Under the pieces are notes generated by a model that saw nothing but the letters and a program-made list of their open reading frames with translations, was not told the origin of the DNA and did no database searches. From Pseudonocardia kunmingensis (GTDB taxonomy: Bacteria; Actinomycetota; Actinomycetes; Mycobacteriales; Pseudonocardiaceae): a stretch of 64,000 nt of DNA. The position numbers and the translations under genes are program-made. Below are positions 1-8,767 of this stretch, in pieces. The stretch is from assembly GCF_006716445.1 (NCBI RefSeq), contig NZ_VFPA01000001.1, positions 2,790,001 to 2,854,000 on the forward strand. Direction: 5' to 3'. The first letter of the stretch is position 1. Each line of letters starts with the position of its first letter.

Positions 1-1
1 C

Positions 2-199
2 CTGTCGGTGGCCGGCGAGCGCGCCGTGCTCGTCGACGGCCGGGTGGCCGCGACCTGGACGGTCGAGGCGGGCACCGTGGTCGTCACCCCGCTGCGCCGG
101 CTCTCCCGGTCCGACCGCGCGGCGGTGGAGGAGGAGGGCCGGGAGGTGTCGTCCTTCCTCTCGGAAGGCGAGCACCACCACGTGCGCATCTCCCCCTGA
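2..199 (+). CDS. Winged-helix DNA-binding (AlkZ-like) protein, C-terminal fragment
   Basis: This is the 3' end of a gene that begins before the window. The visible 65 residues read LVDGRVAATWTVEAG followed by a strand-rich stretch ending PLRRLSRSDRAAVEEEGR. That pattern resembles the C-terminal part of the HTH_42/AlkZ-like family, where a valine-aspartate-glycine turn precedes an ATW motif and a final helix. Family members are linked to DNA glycosylase-type repair, but many are uncharacterised. The stop is at 197-199; the next gene runs convergently and ends at 215, leaving only 15 bases between them. The assignment rests on a short tail, so it is tentative. Confidence 0.5.
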   Translation: MSVAGERAVLVDGRVAATWTVEAGTVVVTPLRRLSRSDRAAVEEEGREVSSFLSEGEHHHVRISP

Positions 200-214
200 G
201 CCACCTCGGGTGGT

Positions 215-1099
215 TCACCCCGGGCCGCGCATCTGCTGCCCGACCAGTTCGGCGAACTCGGCGGCAGCCGGCTCCAGGTCGGCCCACGACCGCGCAGCCC
301 AACCGGCGGTCGGCCCGGGCAGCTCCGGGATCGGCACGAACCGGAGCTCCGGGTGCGCCGGCGGGGCCCAGTCCGGGACGGTCGCGACGACGGCCCGGTT
401 CACGCCCAGCTCCGCGAGCAGGAGCGCGGTGTCCCACTCCGCGACACCCCGTGTCGCGAGTACGTCCTCGCCGAACAGCGCTTCGAGCCACCCCTGCGAG
501 CTCGACGACACGGGCAGCACGATGTTCGCGATGTCGACGAGCTCGTCCGGGCTCAGGCTCGCCCGCGCCGCCAGCGGGTCGTCGCGGTTGACCGCCAGCG
601 ACCACGTGAGCTCGACCAGCGGGCGCAGTTCGACGTCGGTGAGCGGGCCGGTGATGGAGATCAGTGCGATGTCGACGCGGTTCGCCGCGAGATCGGTGAG
701 GCACGCCCGGGTCGTCGCCTGCGTGCGGAAGGTCAGCTGCACGCCGGGGTGGCGGCGGCGCACCTGCAGGATCGCGTCGGGCATGAAGTGGCGGACCGTG
801 GCGGCGCCCGAGCCGACCCGCACCTCACCCGCCCCTCCGGCCGCCATCGCGCGCAGCTGCAGCGTCGCGGCGTCGATGCGTCCCACTCCCGCCAGGGCGG
901 CGTCGCGCAGCAGCCGGCCGGCGGCCGTGGGCAGCACTCCGCGCGGGCGCCGCTCGAGGAGGCTCAGCCCGAACTCGCGCTCCAGCCGGCGCACGTGCTG
1001 GCTCACCGCCGACTGGCTGCACGACATCGCCCTCGCCACCGCGGTGAAGCTGCCGCGGTCGCAGACCTCCACGAACACCCGCAGGTCCTCCAACGTCAC
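215..1099 (-). CDS. LysR-family transcriptional regulator
   Basis: A 294-residue DNA-binding regulator of normal LysR length. The N-terminal winged helix-turn-helix (about residues 1-60) has the family pattern, including SFTAVARAMSCSQSAVSQHV and LERRPRGVLPTAAG. The rest is the periplasmic-binding-protein-like effector domain (about 90-290). The start is GTG at 1099. It is divergent from the amidase at 1270 with 170 bp between them, the usual arrangement when a LysR protein controls its neighbour, so control of the amidase gene is inferred. The effector cannot be predicted. Confidence 0.9.
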   Translation of the reverse strand: MTLEDLRVFVEVCDRGSFTAVARAMSCSQSAVSQHVRRLEREFGLSLLERRPRGVLPTAAGRLLRDAALAGVGRIDAATLQLRAMAAGGAGEVRVGSGAATVRHFMPDAILQVRRRHPGVQLTFRTQATTRACLTDLAANRVDIALISITGPLTDVELRPLVELTWSLAVNRDDPLAARASLSPDELVDIANIVLPVSSSSQGWLEALFGEDVLATRGVAEWDTALLLAELGVNRAVVATVPDWAPPAHPELRFVPIPELPGPTAGWAARSWADLEPAAAEFAELVGQQMRGPG

Positions 1100-1269
1100 C
1101 GCATGAAGCTATCGCTTATCAATACCGCGTAAAACCCGAGGATTGACTACCACTTCGAGGGCCGCGACGATCTCCTCGCAACGCCTGCGGCAGCCCCTCC
1201 GCGGCGCAGGGCACCGTCGATCGAGGCGTGCGGCATGACCGTGACGAACTCGGAGAGGAACGTGCCCTG

Positions 1270-2733
1270 ATGGGCGAACTGCACCACATTTCGGCAACCG
1301 AGGCGCTCCGTGCCTTCCGCACCCGGCAGCTGTCGCCGGTCGAGCTCACCGAGGCGGTGATCGCGCGCGCCGAGCGGACCGAGCCCGTCGTCAACGCGCT
1401 GGGCCACCGCTTCTTCGACGAGGCGCTCCGCCAGGCCGAGCGGGCCGAGCGCCGCTACGCGGGCGAGGACGGCCCACCGCGGCCGCTGGAGGGGTTGCCC
1501 ACCGTCGTCAAGGAGGACGAGCCGGTGGCCGGGCAGCCCTGGACCCAGGGATCGCTGAACCACCGGGACCTCGTGGCCACGCACACCTCGGTCTACGCGC
1601 GGCGCCTGATCGACGCCGGCGCGATCGTGCACGCGAGGAGCACCGCCTCCGAGTTCGCCACGGCGGCGTTCACGCACTCGGCGCTCTGGGGTGTGACCCG
1701 CAACCCGTGGAACCCGGACGTGTCGCCCGGCGGCTCGTCGGGTGGGTCCGCCGCGGCGCTCGCGGCCGGCTCCACGGTGCTGGCGAGCGGCTCGGACACC
1801 GCAGGCTCCATCCGGGTGCCGGCATCGTTCACCGGCGTCGTCGGGTTCAAGCCACCGCACGGCCGGGTGCCGGTGGACCCGCCCTTCCACCTCGACGGCT
1901 ACGTGCACTCGGGCGTGCTCGCCCGCACGGTCGCCGACGCCGCACTGCTGCAGAACGTGGTGGCAGGGCCGCACGCAGGCGACGTCGGATCGCTGCGGCC
2001 CCGTTACGTGCTGCCGGATCCGGCCGGGCGGGGGGACGGCCTGGAGGGTGTGCGCATCGGGCTGTCGGAGGACCTCGGCGACTGGGCCGTCGACCCGGAG
2101 GTCCGACGCAACACCCGGAGGTTCGCCGAGCGCCTGCGCGCGGCCGGCGCCACGGTCGAGGAGGTCGAACTGCACGTGCCGCGGGCACAGGTGATGCGGG
2201 CGGCGGCGATCCACTTCCACCACGGGTTCGCCGGCGCGGTCGCGGCCGAGGGCCGGAGGCCCGGTGCCCGCCTCACGCCCTACGCGAAGGCGTTCGTCCG
2301 GTGGGCGGCCACCGCGTCCGCCGGGGCGACCGTGCTCGACGGGCTCGCGATCGAATCCGACCTCCACGCGCCCGTCGGTGCGCTCTTCGAGCGCTTCGAC
2401 GCGCTCGTCTGCCCGACCGCCGCCACTCGAGGGCTGGTCGCGGGGGAGGACTACGTCGACCACGGACCCGAGGTGGACGGCGAGCGGCTCGGGCACTACC
2501 TGGAGTCGCTGCTCGCGCTCCCGTTCAACATCATGAACCGCTGCCCGGTGCTGGCCGTGCCATCCGGGTTCGCCCGCAACGGCGTGCCCACCGGGGTGCA
2601 GATCGTCGGCAGGCCGTTCGACGACGCCACCCCCTTCCGGATCGGATCAGCGGTCGAGCAGCAGCAGGACTGGCCGGAGGTCGCGCTGCCACGGACCACT
2701 GCTCAGCCCGGAGCCACCGGCGCGCCGGCTTGA
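1270..2733 (+). CDS. Amidase (amidase-signature family)
   Basis: A 487-residue hydrolase of the amidase-signature family, which cleaves carboxamides with a Ser-cisSer-Lys triad. Lys81 lies in TVVKEDEPVAG, the cis-serine in GGSSGGSAAALA (around 156) and the nucleophile Ser180 in GSDTAGSIRVPAS. Length is typical. An upstream in-frame ATG exists at 1228, but GGAGAGGA at 1252-1259 is well spaced for the ATG at 1270, and homology begins there. The substrate is unknown; amidases, aryl-acylamidases and GatA-like enzymes share this fold, and the lack of gatB or gatC nearby argues against a tRNA amidotransferase subunit. It is probably regulated by the divergent LysR protein. Confidence 0.88.
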   Translation: MGELHHISATEALRAFRTRQLSPVELTEAVIARAERTEPVVNALGHRFFDEALRQAERAERRYAGEDGPPRPLEGLPTVVKEDEPVAGQPWTQGSLNHRDLVATHTSVYARRLIDAGAIVHARSTASEFATAAFTHSALWGVTRNPWNPDVSPGGSSGGSAAALAAGSTVLASGSDTAGSIRVPASFTGVVGFKPPHGRVPVDPPFHLDGYVHSGVLARTVADAALLQNVVAGPHAGDVGSLRPRYVLPDPAGRGDGLEGVRIGLSEDLGDWAVDPEVRRNTRRFAERLRAAGATVEEVELHVPRAQVMRAAAIHFHHGFAGAVAAEGRRPGARLTPYAKAFVRWAATASAGATVLDGLAIESDLHAPVGALFERFDALVCPTAATRGLVAGEDYVDHGPEVDGERLGHYLESLLALPFNIMNRCPVLAVPSGFARNGVPTGVQIVGRPFDDATPFRIGSAVEQQQDWPEVALPRTTAQPGATGAPA

Positions 2734-3039
2734 TCACCGAGGAGGTCGTCGCGGGCCGCACCGGCCGCGGCCAGGACCGTCCGCACGTGCTCGGCCGCAT
2801 CCTCGCCGCGACCGGCGAAGGTGGGCTTCGACCTCGGCCGAGTACTCCTTGTCCCGGTCGGTCCGGGCGGGCTCGTCGGCCGGGGTCAGGCGCGGGTCGA
2901 CGCCCTCGACGTGCAGGTCGAGCACATCGACGGTGGCGCCACCCGCGTCGAGCCGCGCGCGTGCCGCAGGGCGGCCCGCGCAGTGAGCGAGTCCTGCCGC
3001 GGGTGGGCGAGGACCAGCAGCGCGCTCGGGCGTCGTCAC
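2734..3039 (-). pseudogene. Degenerate NAD(P)H oxidoreductase (flavodoxin-like fold)
   Basis: A remnant of a flavodoxin-fold NAD(P)H:quinone oxidoreductase. The open frame contains VDVLDLHVEGVDPRLTP followed by a DEPARTDRDKEYS segment, typical of the second strand and loop of this family. The expected first strand (LLVLAHPRQDSLTAR) is readable only in another frame, from about 3023 downward, so at least two frameshifts separate the N-terminal pieces. After VEAHLRR the similarity stops and the C-terminal two thirds, including the nicotinamide-binding WW region, are missing. Its GTG overlaps the stop of the upstream oxidoreductase gene (GTGA), so the two were probably once an operon. Confidence 0.6.
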
Positions 3040-4064
3040 GATCCGCCGCCCAACCGGACGAGCATCTTGCCGACGTTGGCCCCGCGGAGGACGCCCAGGA
3101 GGGCGGCCGGTGCCTGGTCGAGACCGTCGACCACGGTCTGCTCGGTGTGCAGGGTGCCGTCGGCCAGCAGTGGGGCGGCCAGCCCGATGAACTCGCCGAA
3201 CCGGTGCAGGTGGTCGCCCACCTGCATCCCGCGCAGGGACAGCCGCTTGCTCACCGCGTCGAGCAGGTTGCTCGGCCCGGGCACGGGCTCCGTGGCGTTG
3301 TACCCGCTGATCGCCCCGATCAGGGCGGCCCGGCCGTTGACGCGCAGGGCGCCGATCGCCGCCTCCAGGTGCTCGCCGCCGACGTGGTCGAGGTAGACGT
3401 CGATCCCGTCGGGTGCGACGGCGGCGAGCTGGGGCGCGATGGGGCCGGCGCGGTGGTCGACGGCGGCGTCGAACCCGAAGTCGCTCACCACCTTCTTCAC
3501 CTTCTCCGGCCCGCCCGCGGAGCCGATCACGCGCGCGGCGCCGAACCGGCGGGCCAGCTGGCCGGCCACGCTCCCGACGGCGCCGGCCGCGGCGGAGACG
3601 AGCACGACGTCACCCCCGCGCACCGGAGCGATCTCGGTGAGCGCGATGTACGCGGTGAGCCCGGTCGTGCCGAGCGGGCCGAGGTAGGCCTGCGCGGGGG
3701 CGAGCGCGGTGTCCACGACGGTGACGGCCTCCGCGTCGAGGGCGGCGTGCTCGCGCCACCCCAGGAAGTGCGCGACGGTGGCGCCCACGGGGACGCCGGG
3801 AGCGCGGCTGGCGACGACCTCGCCGACCGCCGAGCCCTCGAGCGGGGCGCCGATCGCGAAGGGCGGCAGCACGGGCGACGGGACGTCGTCCATCCGGCCC
3901 CGCATGTACGGGTCCACCGACATCCAGGTGTTGCGCACCAGCACCTGGCCGTCGCGCAGCGCGGGCAGCGGGGCGTCGACGAGCGCGAAGTCCTCGGGGC
4001 GGGGCTCGCCCACCGGGCGCGCGGCCAGCCGGATCTCGCGGGTGGTGGCGAGCGTGGCCTTCAT
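3036..4064 (-). CDS. NADP-dependent oxidoreductase, CurA/MDR family
   Basis: A 342-residue zinc-independent medium-chain reductase of the CurA/leukotriene-B4-dehydrogenase-like group, which reduces activated C=C bonds using NADPH. It has the group's N-terminal catalytic fold (MSVDPYMRGRM near residue 50) and a Rossmann glycine motif, VLVSAAAGAVGSVAGQLARR, near residue 155. No zinc-ligand cysteine pattern is seen. The length matches the family. It is translationally coupled (GTGA) to the remnant oxidoreductase downstream. The gene behind its start, at 4183, points the other way with 118 bp between them; that neighbour is a SARP regulator and could control it. The natural substrate is unknown. 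Confidence 0.88.
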   Translation of the reverse strand: MKATLATTREIRLAARPVGEPRPEDFALVDAPLPALRDGQVLVRNTWMSVDPYMRGRMDDVPSPVLPPFAIGAPLEGSAVGEVVASRAPGVPVGATVAHFLGWREHAALDAEAVTVVDTALAPAQAYLGPLGTTGLTAYIALTEIAPVRGGDVVLVSAAAGAVGSVAGQLARRFGAARVIGSAGGPEKVKKVVSDFGFDAAVDHRAGPIAPQLAAVAPDGIDVYLDHVGGEHLEAAIGALRVNGRAALIGAISGYNATEPVPGPSNLLDAVSKRLSLRGMQVGDHLHRFGEFIGLAAPLLADGTLHTEQTVVDGLDQAPAALLGVLRGANVGKMLVRLGGGS

Positions 4065-4170
4065 CGTCTCGTTCCTCTCGTAGGTCCTCGTCGCGACGAG
4101 ACCGAGGTTGCGCCTGTGGTGTTCGGGTTCGGCTCGGGTCCTGTTGTGATCGCGTTCGGACGCACCCGGC

Positions 4171-4176
4171 TACCGT
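4171..4176 (+). promoter_or_regulatory. Candidate -10 box of a leaderless transcript (SARP gene)
   Basis: TACCGT ends six bases before the GTG at 4183 and no ribosome binding site is present. In actinobacteria a TANNNT hexamer at this spacing usually marks a leaderless mRNA. Confidence 0.5.
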
Positions 4177-4182
4177 CGGGAC

Positions 4183-7100
4183 GTGCGTTTCGGGGTGCTG
4201 GGGCCGCTGGACGTGCGGACGGCGGACGGGCGGGCGGTGCGGGTGCCCGAGCTGAAGGTCCGCGCGTTGCTCGCGGCCCTGCTCGCCCGGGACGGGCACC
4301 CGGTGTCGGCCGATCGGCTGGCCGAGGACCTGTGGGGTGGCGGACGACGGCCGGGCAGCCCCGTCCGCGCCGTGCAGGCGAAGGTGTCGCAGCTGCGCAA
4401 GGCGCTGGAGGACGCCGAGCCCGGCGGGCGCGAGCTGGTGGCGTCAGCGGCGGCTGGGTACGTCCTGCGGGCCGGCGACGATGCGGTGGACGCCGCGCGG
4501 TTCGCCGCGCTCGCGGCGCAGGCCCGCGCCACGCCGGATCCCGCCGCGAAGGCCGCGCTGCTCGCGGACGCGCTCGCGCTCTGGCGCGGCCCGGCGTTCG
4601 CCGACTTCCGCGACGAGGATTTCGCCCGGGCCGCGACGGCCCGCCTGGACGAGCAACGGCTCACCGTCGTCGAGGAGCTCGCCGAGGCCCGCCTCGCCCT
4701 CGGCGAGCACGCGCTGCTGGCCGACGAGCTCGGCGACCTGGTCGCGCAGCACCCGCTGCGGGAACGGCTGCGGGCCGCCCACGTGCTCGCGCTCTACCGT
4801 GCGGGCCGGCAGAGCGAGGCGCTGACGAGCTTCGGGACGCTCCGCACGCGCCTGGTCGAGGAGCTCGGCCTCGACCCCGGTCCGGAGCTGGTCGCGCTGC
4901 ACCGGGCGATCCTCGGGCACGATCCCGGGCTGACGGCCGTGCCGGCGCCCGTGACGACGGGCGCCCGTCCCCGGAGCAACCTCCCGGTGCCGGTGACCGC
5001 TCTGGTCGGCCGGTCCGGGGCGGTCGCGGCGGCGCGTGACCGGCTCGCGGCAGGCCGGCTGGTGACGCTGACCGGTCCGGGCGGTGTCGGCAAGACCCGC
5101 CTCGCGCTGGAGGTCGCCTCGCAGGTCGCCGGGGAGTTCGCCGACGGCGCGTGGTTCGTCGACCTCGCCGCGATCGGGGCAGGCACGGATCCGTCCCCGG
5201 TGGGGGTGGCCGAGCTGGTGGCGGCGGTGCTGGGGGTCCGCGACGAGACCGGCGGGCGTCCCGCCGACCTGCCCCATCAGCTGTGCGACGCGCTGCGGTC
5301 CCGGGAGCTGCTGCTCGTGCTGGACAACTGCGAGCACGTCGTCGAGCCGGCCGCCGGTCTCGTGGCGGCGCTGCTCGCGGCCGCGCCGGGGTTGCGCGTG
5401 CTGGCCACCAGCCGCGAGCCGCTCGCCGTGGCGGGGGAGGCGCTGCAGGAGGTCGCGCCGCTGGACCTGCCCGCGGATCCGGGCGACCCCACCGCCGTCG
5501 CGGCGTCCGGGGCCGCCCGCGTGTTCGCCGAGCGCGCTGCTGCCGCCGCCCCCGGATTCGCCGTGGACGCGACCAACGCCGCCGCGGTCGCCGCGATCTG
5601 CGCCCGGCTCGACGGGCTGCCGCTCGCACTGGAGCTGGCCGCGGCGAGGGTCCGCGCGCTCGGCGTCGAGGGCGTGGCCAGGCGCCTGGACGACCGGTTC
5701 CGGCTCCTCTCCGGCGGCAGGCGCGACGCCCCGCAACGGCAGCGCACGCTCCGGGAGGTGATCGACTGGAGCTGGGACCTGCTCACCGCGCCCGAGCGCG
5801 CCGTGCTGCGCCGGATGGCCGTGCACGCCGGAGGATGCACCCTCGCCGCGGCGGAGGCGGTCTGCGCCGGGGAGGACGTCGAGCCCCCGATGCGGTCCTC
5901 GACGTCCTGGCCCGGCTGGTCGACCGGTCCCTGGTCGTCGCCGGTTCCCCGGACGACGCGGACGGCCCCCGGTACCGGCTGCTCGAGTCGGTGGCGGCCT
6001 ACGGGCGCGAGCAGCTCGCGGCGGCCGGGGAGCTCGACACCGCGCAGGCGCGCCACCAGGCCCACCACACGGCGCTGGCCGAGCGGGCCGAGCCGCACCT
6101 GTACGGCCCCGACCAGCGCCGCTGGCTGCTGCGCCTCGACGCCGAGAGCGCGAACCTGCGCGCGGCCCTCGACGGCGCCCTCGCCCGCGGCGCGGGCGAG
6201 GGCGCGTTGCGGCTCGTCAACGCGATGTCCTGGTACTGGTACCTGCGCGGGCGGCACCGGGAGGCGCACCGCGCCCTCGGCGGGGCACTGGCGGTCGGCG
6301 GTCCGCCCGCCGCCGTGGCGCGTGCCGGGGCCTGGCAGGCCGCGTTCGCGATGCTCGTCGGTGACGGCAGCGATCTCCTGCGCGCCAGCCGGGCGGCCGT
6401 GGCCGGCTACGACGGTGTCGACGCCCCGCGGCAGCGGGCCCGGGCGGAGTGGTTCCTCGCGCACGCCCACCTGAACTTCGGCGACGTGCCCGCGGGGGAC
6501 GAGCTCAGCGCGACGGCGCTGGCCGCGTTCCGCACCGTCGACGACGGCTGGGGGATCGCCGCGGCGCTGAGCAGCCGGGCGAAGGTGGCGATGTTCCGGG
6601 GAGAGCTCGCCGCGGCCGAGCACGCCGCGGCGGACAGCCGCCGCCGGTTCGTGGAGCTGGGCGACCGCTGGGGCCGGCTGCTGGCCGACGACATGCTCGC
6701 CCACCACGCGGAGGTCACCGGCGACCACGCCACGGCGGCCCGGCTGCACCGCGAGGACCTGCGGATCGCCGAGGACCTGCAGCTGTGGACCGACGCCTCC
6801 TACCGCCTGTCCGGCCTCGGCCGGATCGCGCTGCTGACGCGCGACTTCGCCGCCGGCACCGAGCTGCACGAGCGCGCCCTGCGGCTCGCGACCGACCAGG
6901 GCAACCCGTTCGCCGCCGAGTACGCCCGGGTCGGCCTCGGGCTCGGAGCGCGGCGGCAGGGGGATCTGGACGCCGCTGAGGAGCACCTCGGTGCCGCGCT
7001 CACCCGCAACCGCGCGCTGCAGGCGGACTACGGGGTCGCGTACTACGGGGTCACGCTGCTGCTGGCCGAGCTCGGCTTCGTCGCGGAACTGCGAGGCGAC

Positions 7101-7406
7101 GCCGCCCGCGCCACCGCCCTGCACGGCGAGGCGCTGGCCGCGGCCCGCGGGGTCGGCGAGCCCCGGGCCGTCGCGCTCGCGGTCGAAGGGCTGGCGGGGG
7201 CCGCGGCGGTCGCGGGGCACCACGTCCGCGCCGCCCGGCTGCTCGGCGCCGCGAGCGCGGGGCGGGAGGCCGTCGGCGCCGCGCTGCCCCCCGCCGAGCG
7301 CGGCGATGTCGATCGGATCGCGGCCACCGCTCGCGCAGCCCTGGGTGCGGCGGCGTACGCCGAGGCGTTCACGGAAGGCGCCGCAACGCGGCTGGAGGAC
7401 GTGTGA
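4183..7406 (+). pseudogene. SARP/BTAD ATPase regulator with a frameshift in a C-run
   Basis: A large AfsR/SARP-type regulator: an OmpR-like winged helix (about 1-90), a bacterial transcriptional activation domain (95-240), an NB-ARC ATPase with Walker A GPGGVGKTRLALE near residue 300 and Walker B LLLVLDNCEH near 377, and C-terminal TPR-like helices. The frame breaks at the run of five C at 5884-5888. Upstream, the first frame reads through EAVCAGEDVEP; downstream, the homologous continuation (DAVLDVLARLVDRSLVV) is in a frame that would be restored by a sixth C. Repaired, the protein would be about 1074 residues. Without repair, translation runs on in the wrong frame to 6474 and loses the TPR part. 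It may be a true mutation, a slippage site or a sequencing error. Confidence 0.85.
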
Positions 7407-7761
7407 CCGGCAACCATTGACCACCTTGGAGCCTTACTGTTTGACGACGCCCAGGAGAGCAGTACGGCTCCAAGGTGCGGGAAGCTCAGTCGCTCTTGAC
7501 CCGGCCGTCCGTCGCCCCTGCCCGCTGTTGATCCACGCGCGGTTGATCGGTTCGAGCAGCACGTCAGCGCGGCCGAGGCAGCCGTGCGGTACGGCTGGGG
7601 GCGATCAAGACGGTCGTGTTGTCGGTCCGCTCCGAGGACGCTGCCACCGGTCGGTTCTCGACATCGGCCATGAGGGACGTCGCAGGCTGGAGGCCGTCGC
7701 CGCGCGAGATCGGAACTTCCACGGGCGAACGCCGCGATCGCCTCGATTGCAGGCGTCCGGG
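7407..7761. other. Non-coding stretch of 355 bp
   Basis: Apart from the inverted repeat listed separately, I see no convincing gene, RNA or mobile-element remnant here. Short open frames have no recognisable motif and poor third-position GC bias. It separates the convergent SARP gene and the hydrolase gene. Confidence 0.5.
7422..7477. terminator. Inverted repeat after the SARP gene, probable terminator
   Basis: CACCTTGGAGCC at 7422-7433 pairs perfectly with GGCTCCAAGGTG at 7466-7477. The stem continues inward with TACTG/CAGTA after one mismatch, giving about 18 paired positions and a loop of about 20. It begins 16 bases after the stop codon and has no T-run, as is common for actinobacterial terminators. 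Confidence 0.55.
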
Positions 7762-8694
7762 TTACGCCTGCAGGAACATCTCCAGCAACGCGAGCAGGGT
7801 CTGCGGGGCGTCTTCCGGGGTGAAGTGGCCGGCGTCGGCGAGCTCGATCACGGGCGCGGTCGGGTAGGCCTCGCGGAAGGCTGTGATCATGTGGCGGGGG
7901 ATGAGCGCGGTGTCACGCATGCCCTCGACCAGCATCGCCGGCTTGGCCCGCACGGCGGCGACGGCGGCCGGGTCGGGTGGGGGCGGCGCGTCCGCCGCGT
8001 CGGGAGCGACGAGCTGGCGGGGAAACCGGATCACGCCCCGGCACTCGGCGGGGGTGGGGAACGGACTGGCGTAGGCGCGGATCCAGGTGGGGGTGACGAT
8101 CTCCGGCCGGGCGATGGTCTGCAGCGCGAGCATCAGGTGGGTGACCGTGTGCCCGGCGTTGCCCAGGATCTGCTCGAAGCTGCCGTCGGCATGGGCGGCA
8201 CGCGCCCAGCGGAACCAGGCACTCTCCGCCATGTTCGCGGCGAAGGCCTCCTCGTAGCCGGGCAGCCCGAGGGTGAGCACGGTGTTGGTGGCGAAGATGC
8301 GGTCCACCCGGTCCGGATGGCGCAGCGCGAACCCCGCACCGATCGGCCCGCCCCAGTCGTGCAGCACCAATGTGATGTCACGCAGGTCCAGCTCGTCGAC
8401 CAGGAGTGTTTCGAGGTTGTCGACGTGCTCGCCGGCCAGATAGCTCCGGTCTTGCGGAGTGGCGCTCTTGCCGAAGCCCATGTGGTCGGGCACCACCACC
8501 CGGTGCCGCTTCGACAGCGGGCCGATCAGATGGCGCCACAGGTAGCCCCAGGTCGGCTCCCCGTGCAGCAGTACCAGGTTGCGCCCTCGGCCGGGCTCGC
8601 CCTCGTCGATGTAGTGGTAGGTGAATCCGGGTGCCTTGCTGTAGCGCGCGGGATAGGGCCAGGTGCCGTCGAACGTCTCCTCGGCGGGGATCAC
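7762..8694 (-). CDS. Alpha/beta hydrolase, haloalkane dehalogenase-like
   Basis: A 310-residue alpha/beta hydrolase whose motifs fit haloalkane dehalogenases: the oxyanion segment LLHGEPTWGYLWR near residue 43, the nucleophile motif LVLHDWGGPIG with Asp113 followed by the halide-stabilising Trp114, and a C-terminal catalytic histidine (His290 in ADAGHFTPEDAP). Aspartate rather than serine as nucleophile, followed by tryptophan, favours dehalogenase over esterase; epoxide hydrolases share the aspartate but normally have different flanks. It lies 69 bp downstream of a WYL regulator on the same strand, with a palindrome and hairpin in the gap, suggesting separate, repressible transcription. Confidence 0.8.
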   Translation of the reverse strand: MIPAEETFDGTWPYPARYSKAPGFTYHYIDEGEPGRGRNLVLLHGEPTWGYLWRHLIGPLSKRHRVVVPDHMGFGKSATPQDRSYLAGEHVDNLETLLVDELDLRDITLVLHDWGGPIGAGFALRHPDRVDRIFATNTVLTLGLPGYEEAFAANMAESAWFRWARAAHADGSFEQILGNAGHTVTHLMLALQTIARPEIVTPTWIRAYASPFPTPAECRGVIRFPRQLVAPDAADAPPPPDPAAVAAVRAKPAMLVEGMRDTALIPRHMITAFREAYPTAPVIELADAGHFTPEDAPQTLLALLEMFLQA

Positions 8695-8713
8695 GATCCG
8701 TCCTCTCTGTCGT

Positions 8714-8733
8714 CTCGGTGTTCGGGCACCGAG
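8714..8733 (-). promoter_or_regulatory. Hairpin in the leader of the hydrolase gene
   Basis: CTCGGTG (8714-8720) and CACCGAG (8727-8733) form a perfect seven-base-pair stem with a six-base loop, 20 bases upstream of the hydrolase start. It could be a 5' UTR structure or an operator. Confidence 0.35.
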
Positions 8734-8750
8734 AACCTAGGGACGGTCCG

Positions 8751-8767
8751 CTGACATCTTCTGTCAG
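8751..8767. promoter_or_regulatory. Palindrome between WYL regulator and hydrolase, candidate operator
   Basis: CTGACA (8751-8756) and TGTCAG (8762-8767) are perfect inverted arms around five bases. The site overlaps the regulator's stop codon and sits upstream of the hydrolase, so it is a plausible target of the adjacent WYL protein; the link is inference. Confidence 0.4.

Noticed and set aside
1707..5039. A 1110-codon plus-strand frame crossing the amidase, the oxidoreductase and the SARP gene
   Set aside because: It overlaps three recognisable genes in other frames and has no homology-like pattern of its own.
7616..7867. An 83-codon plus-strand frame in the gap before the hydrolase
   Set aside because: It overlaps the hydrolase antisense and has no recognisable content.
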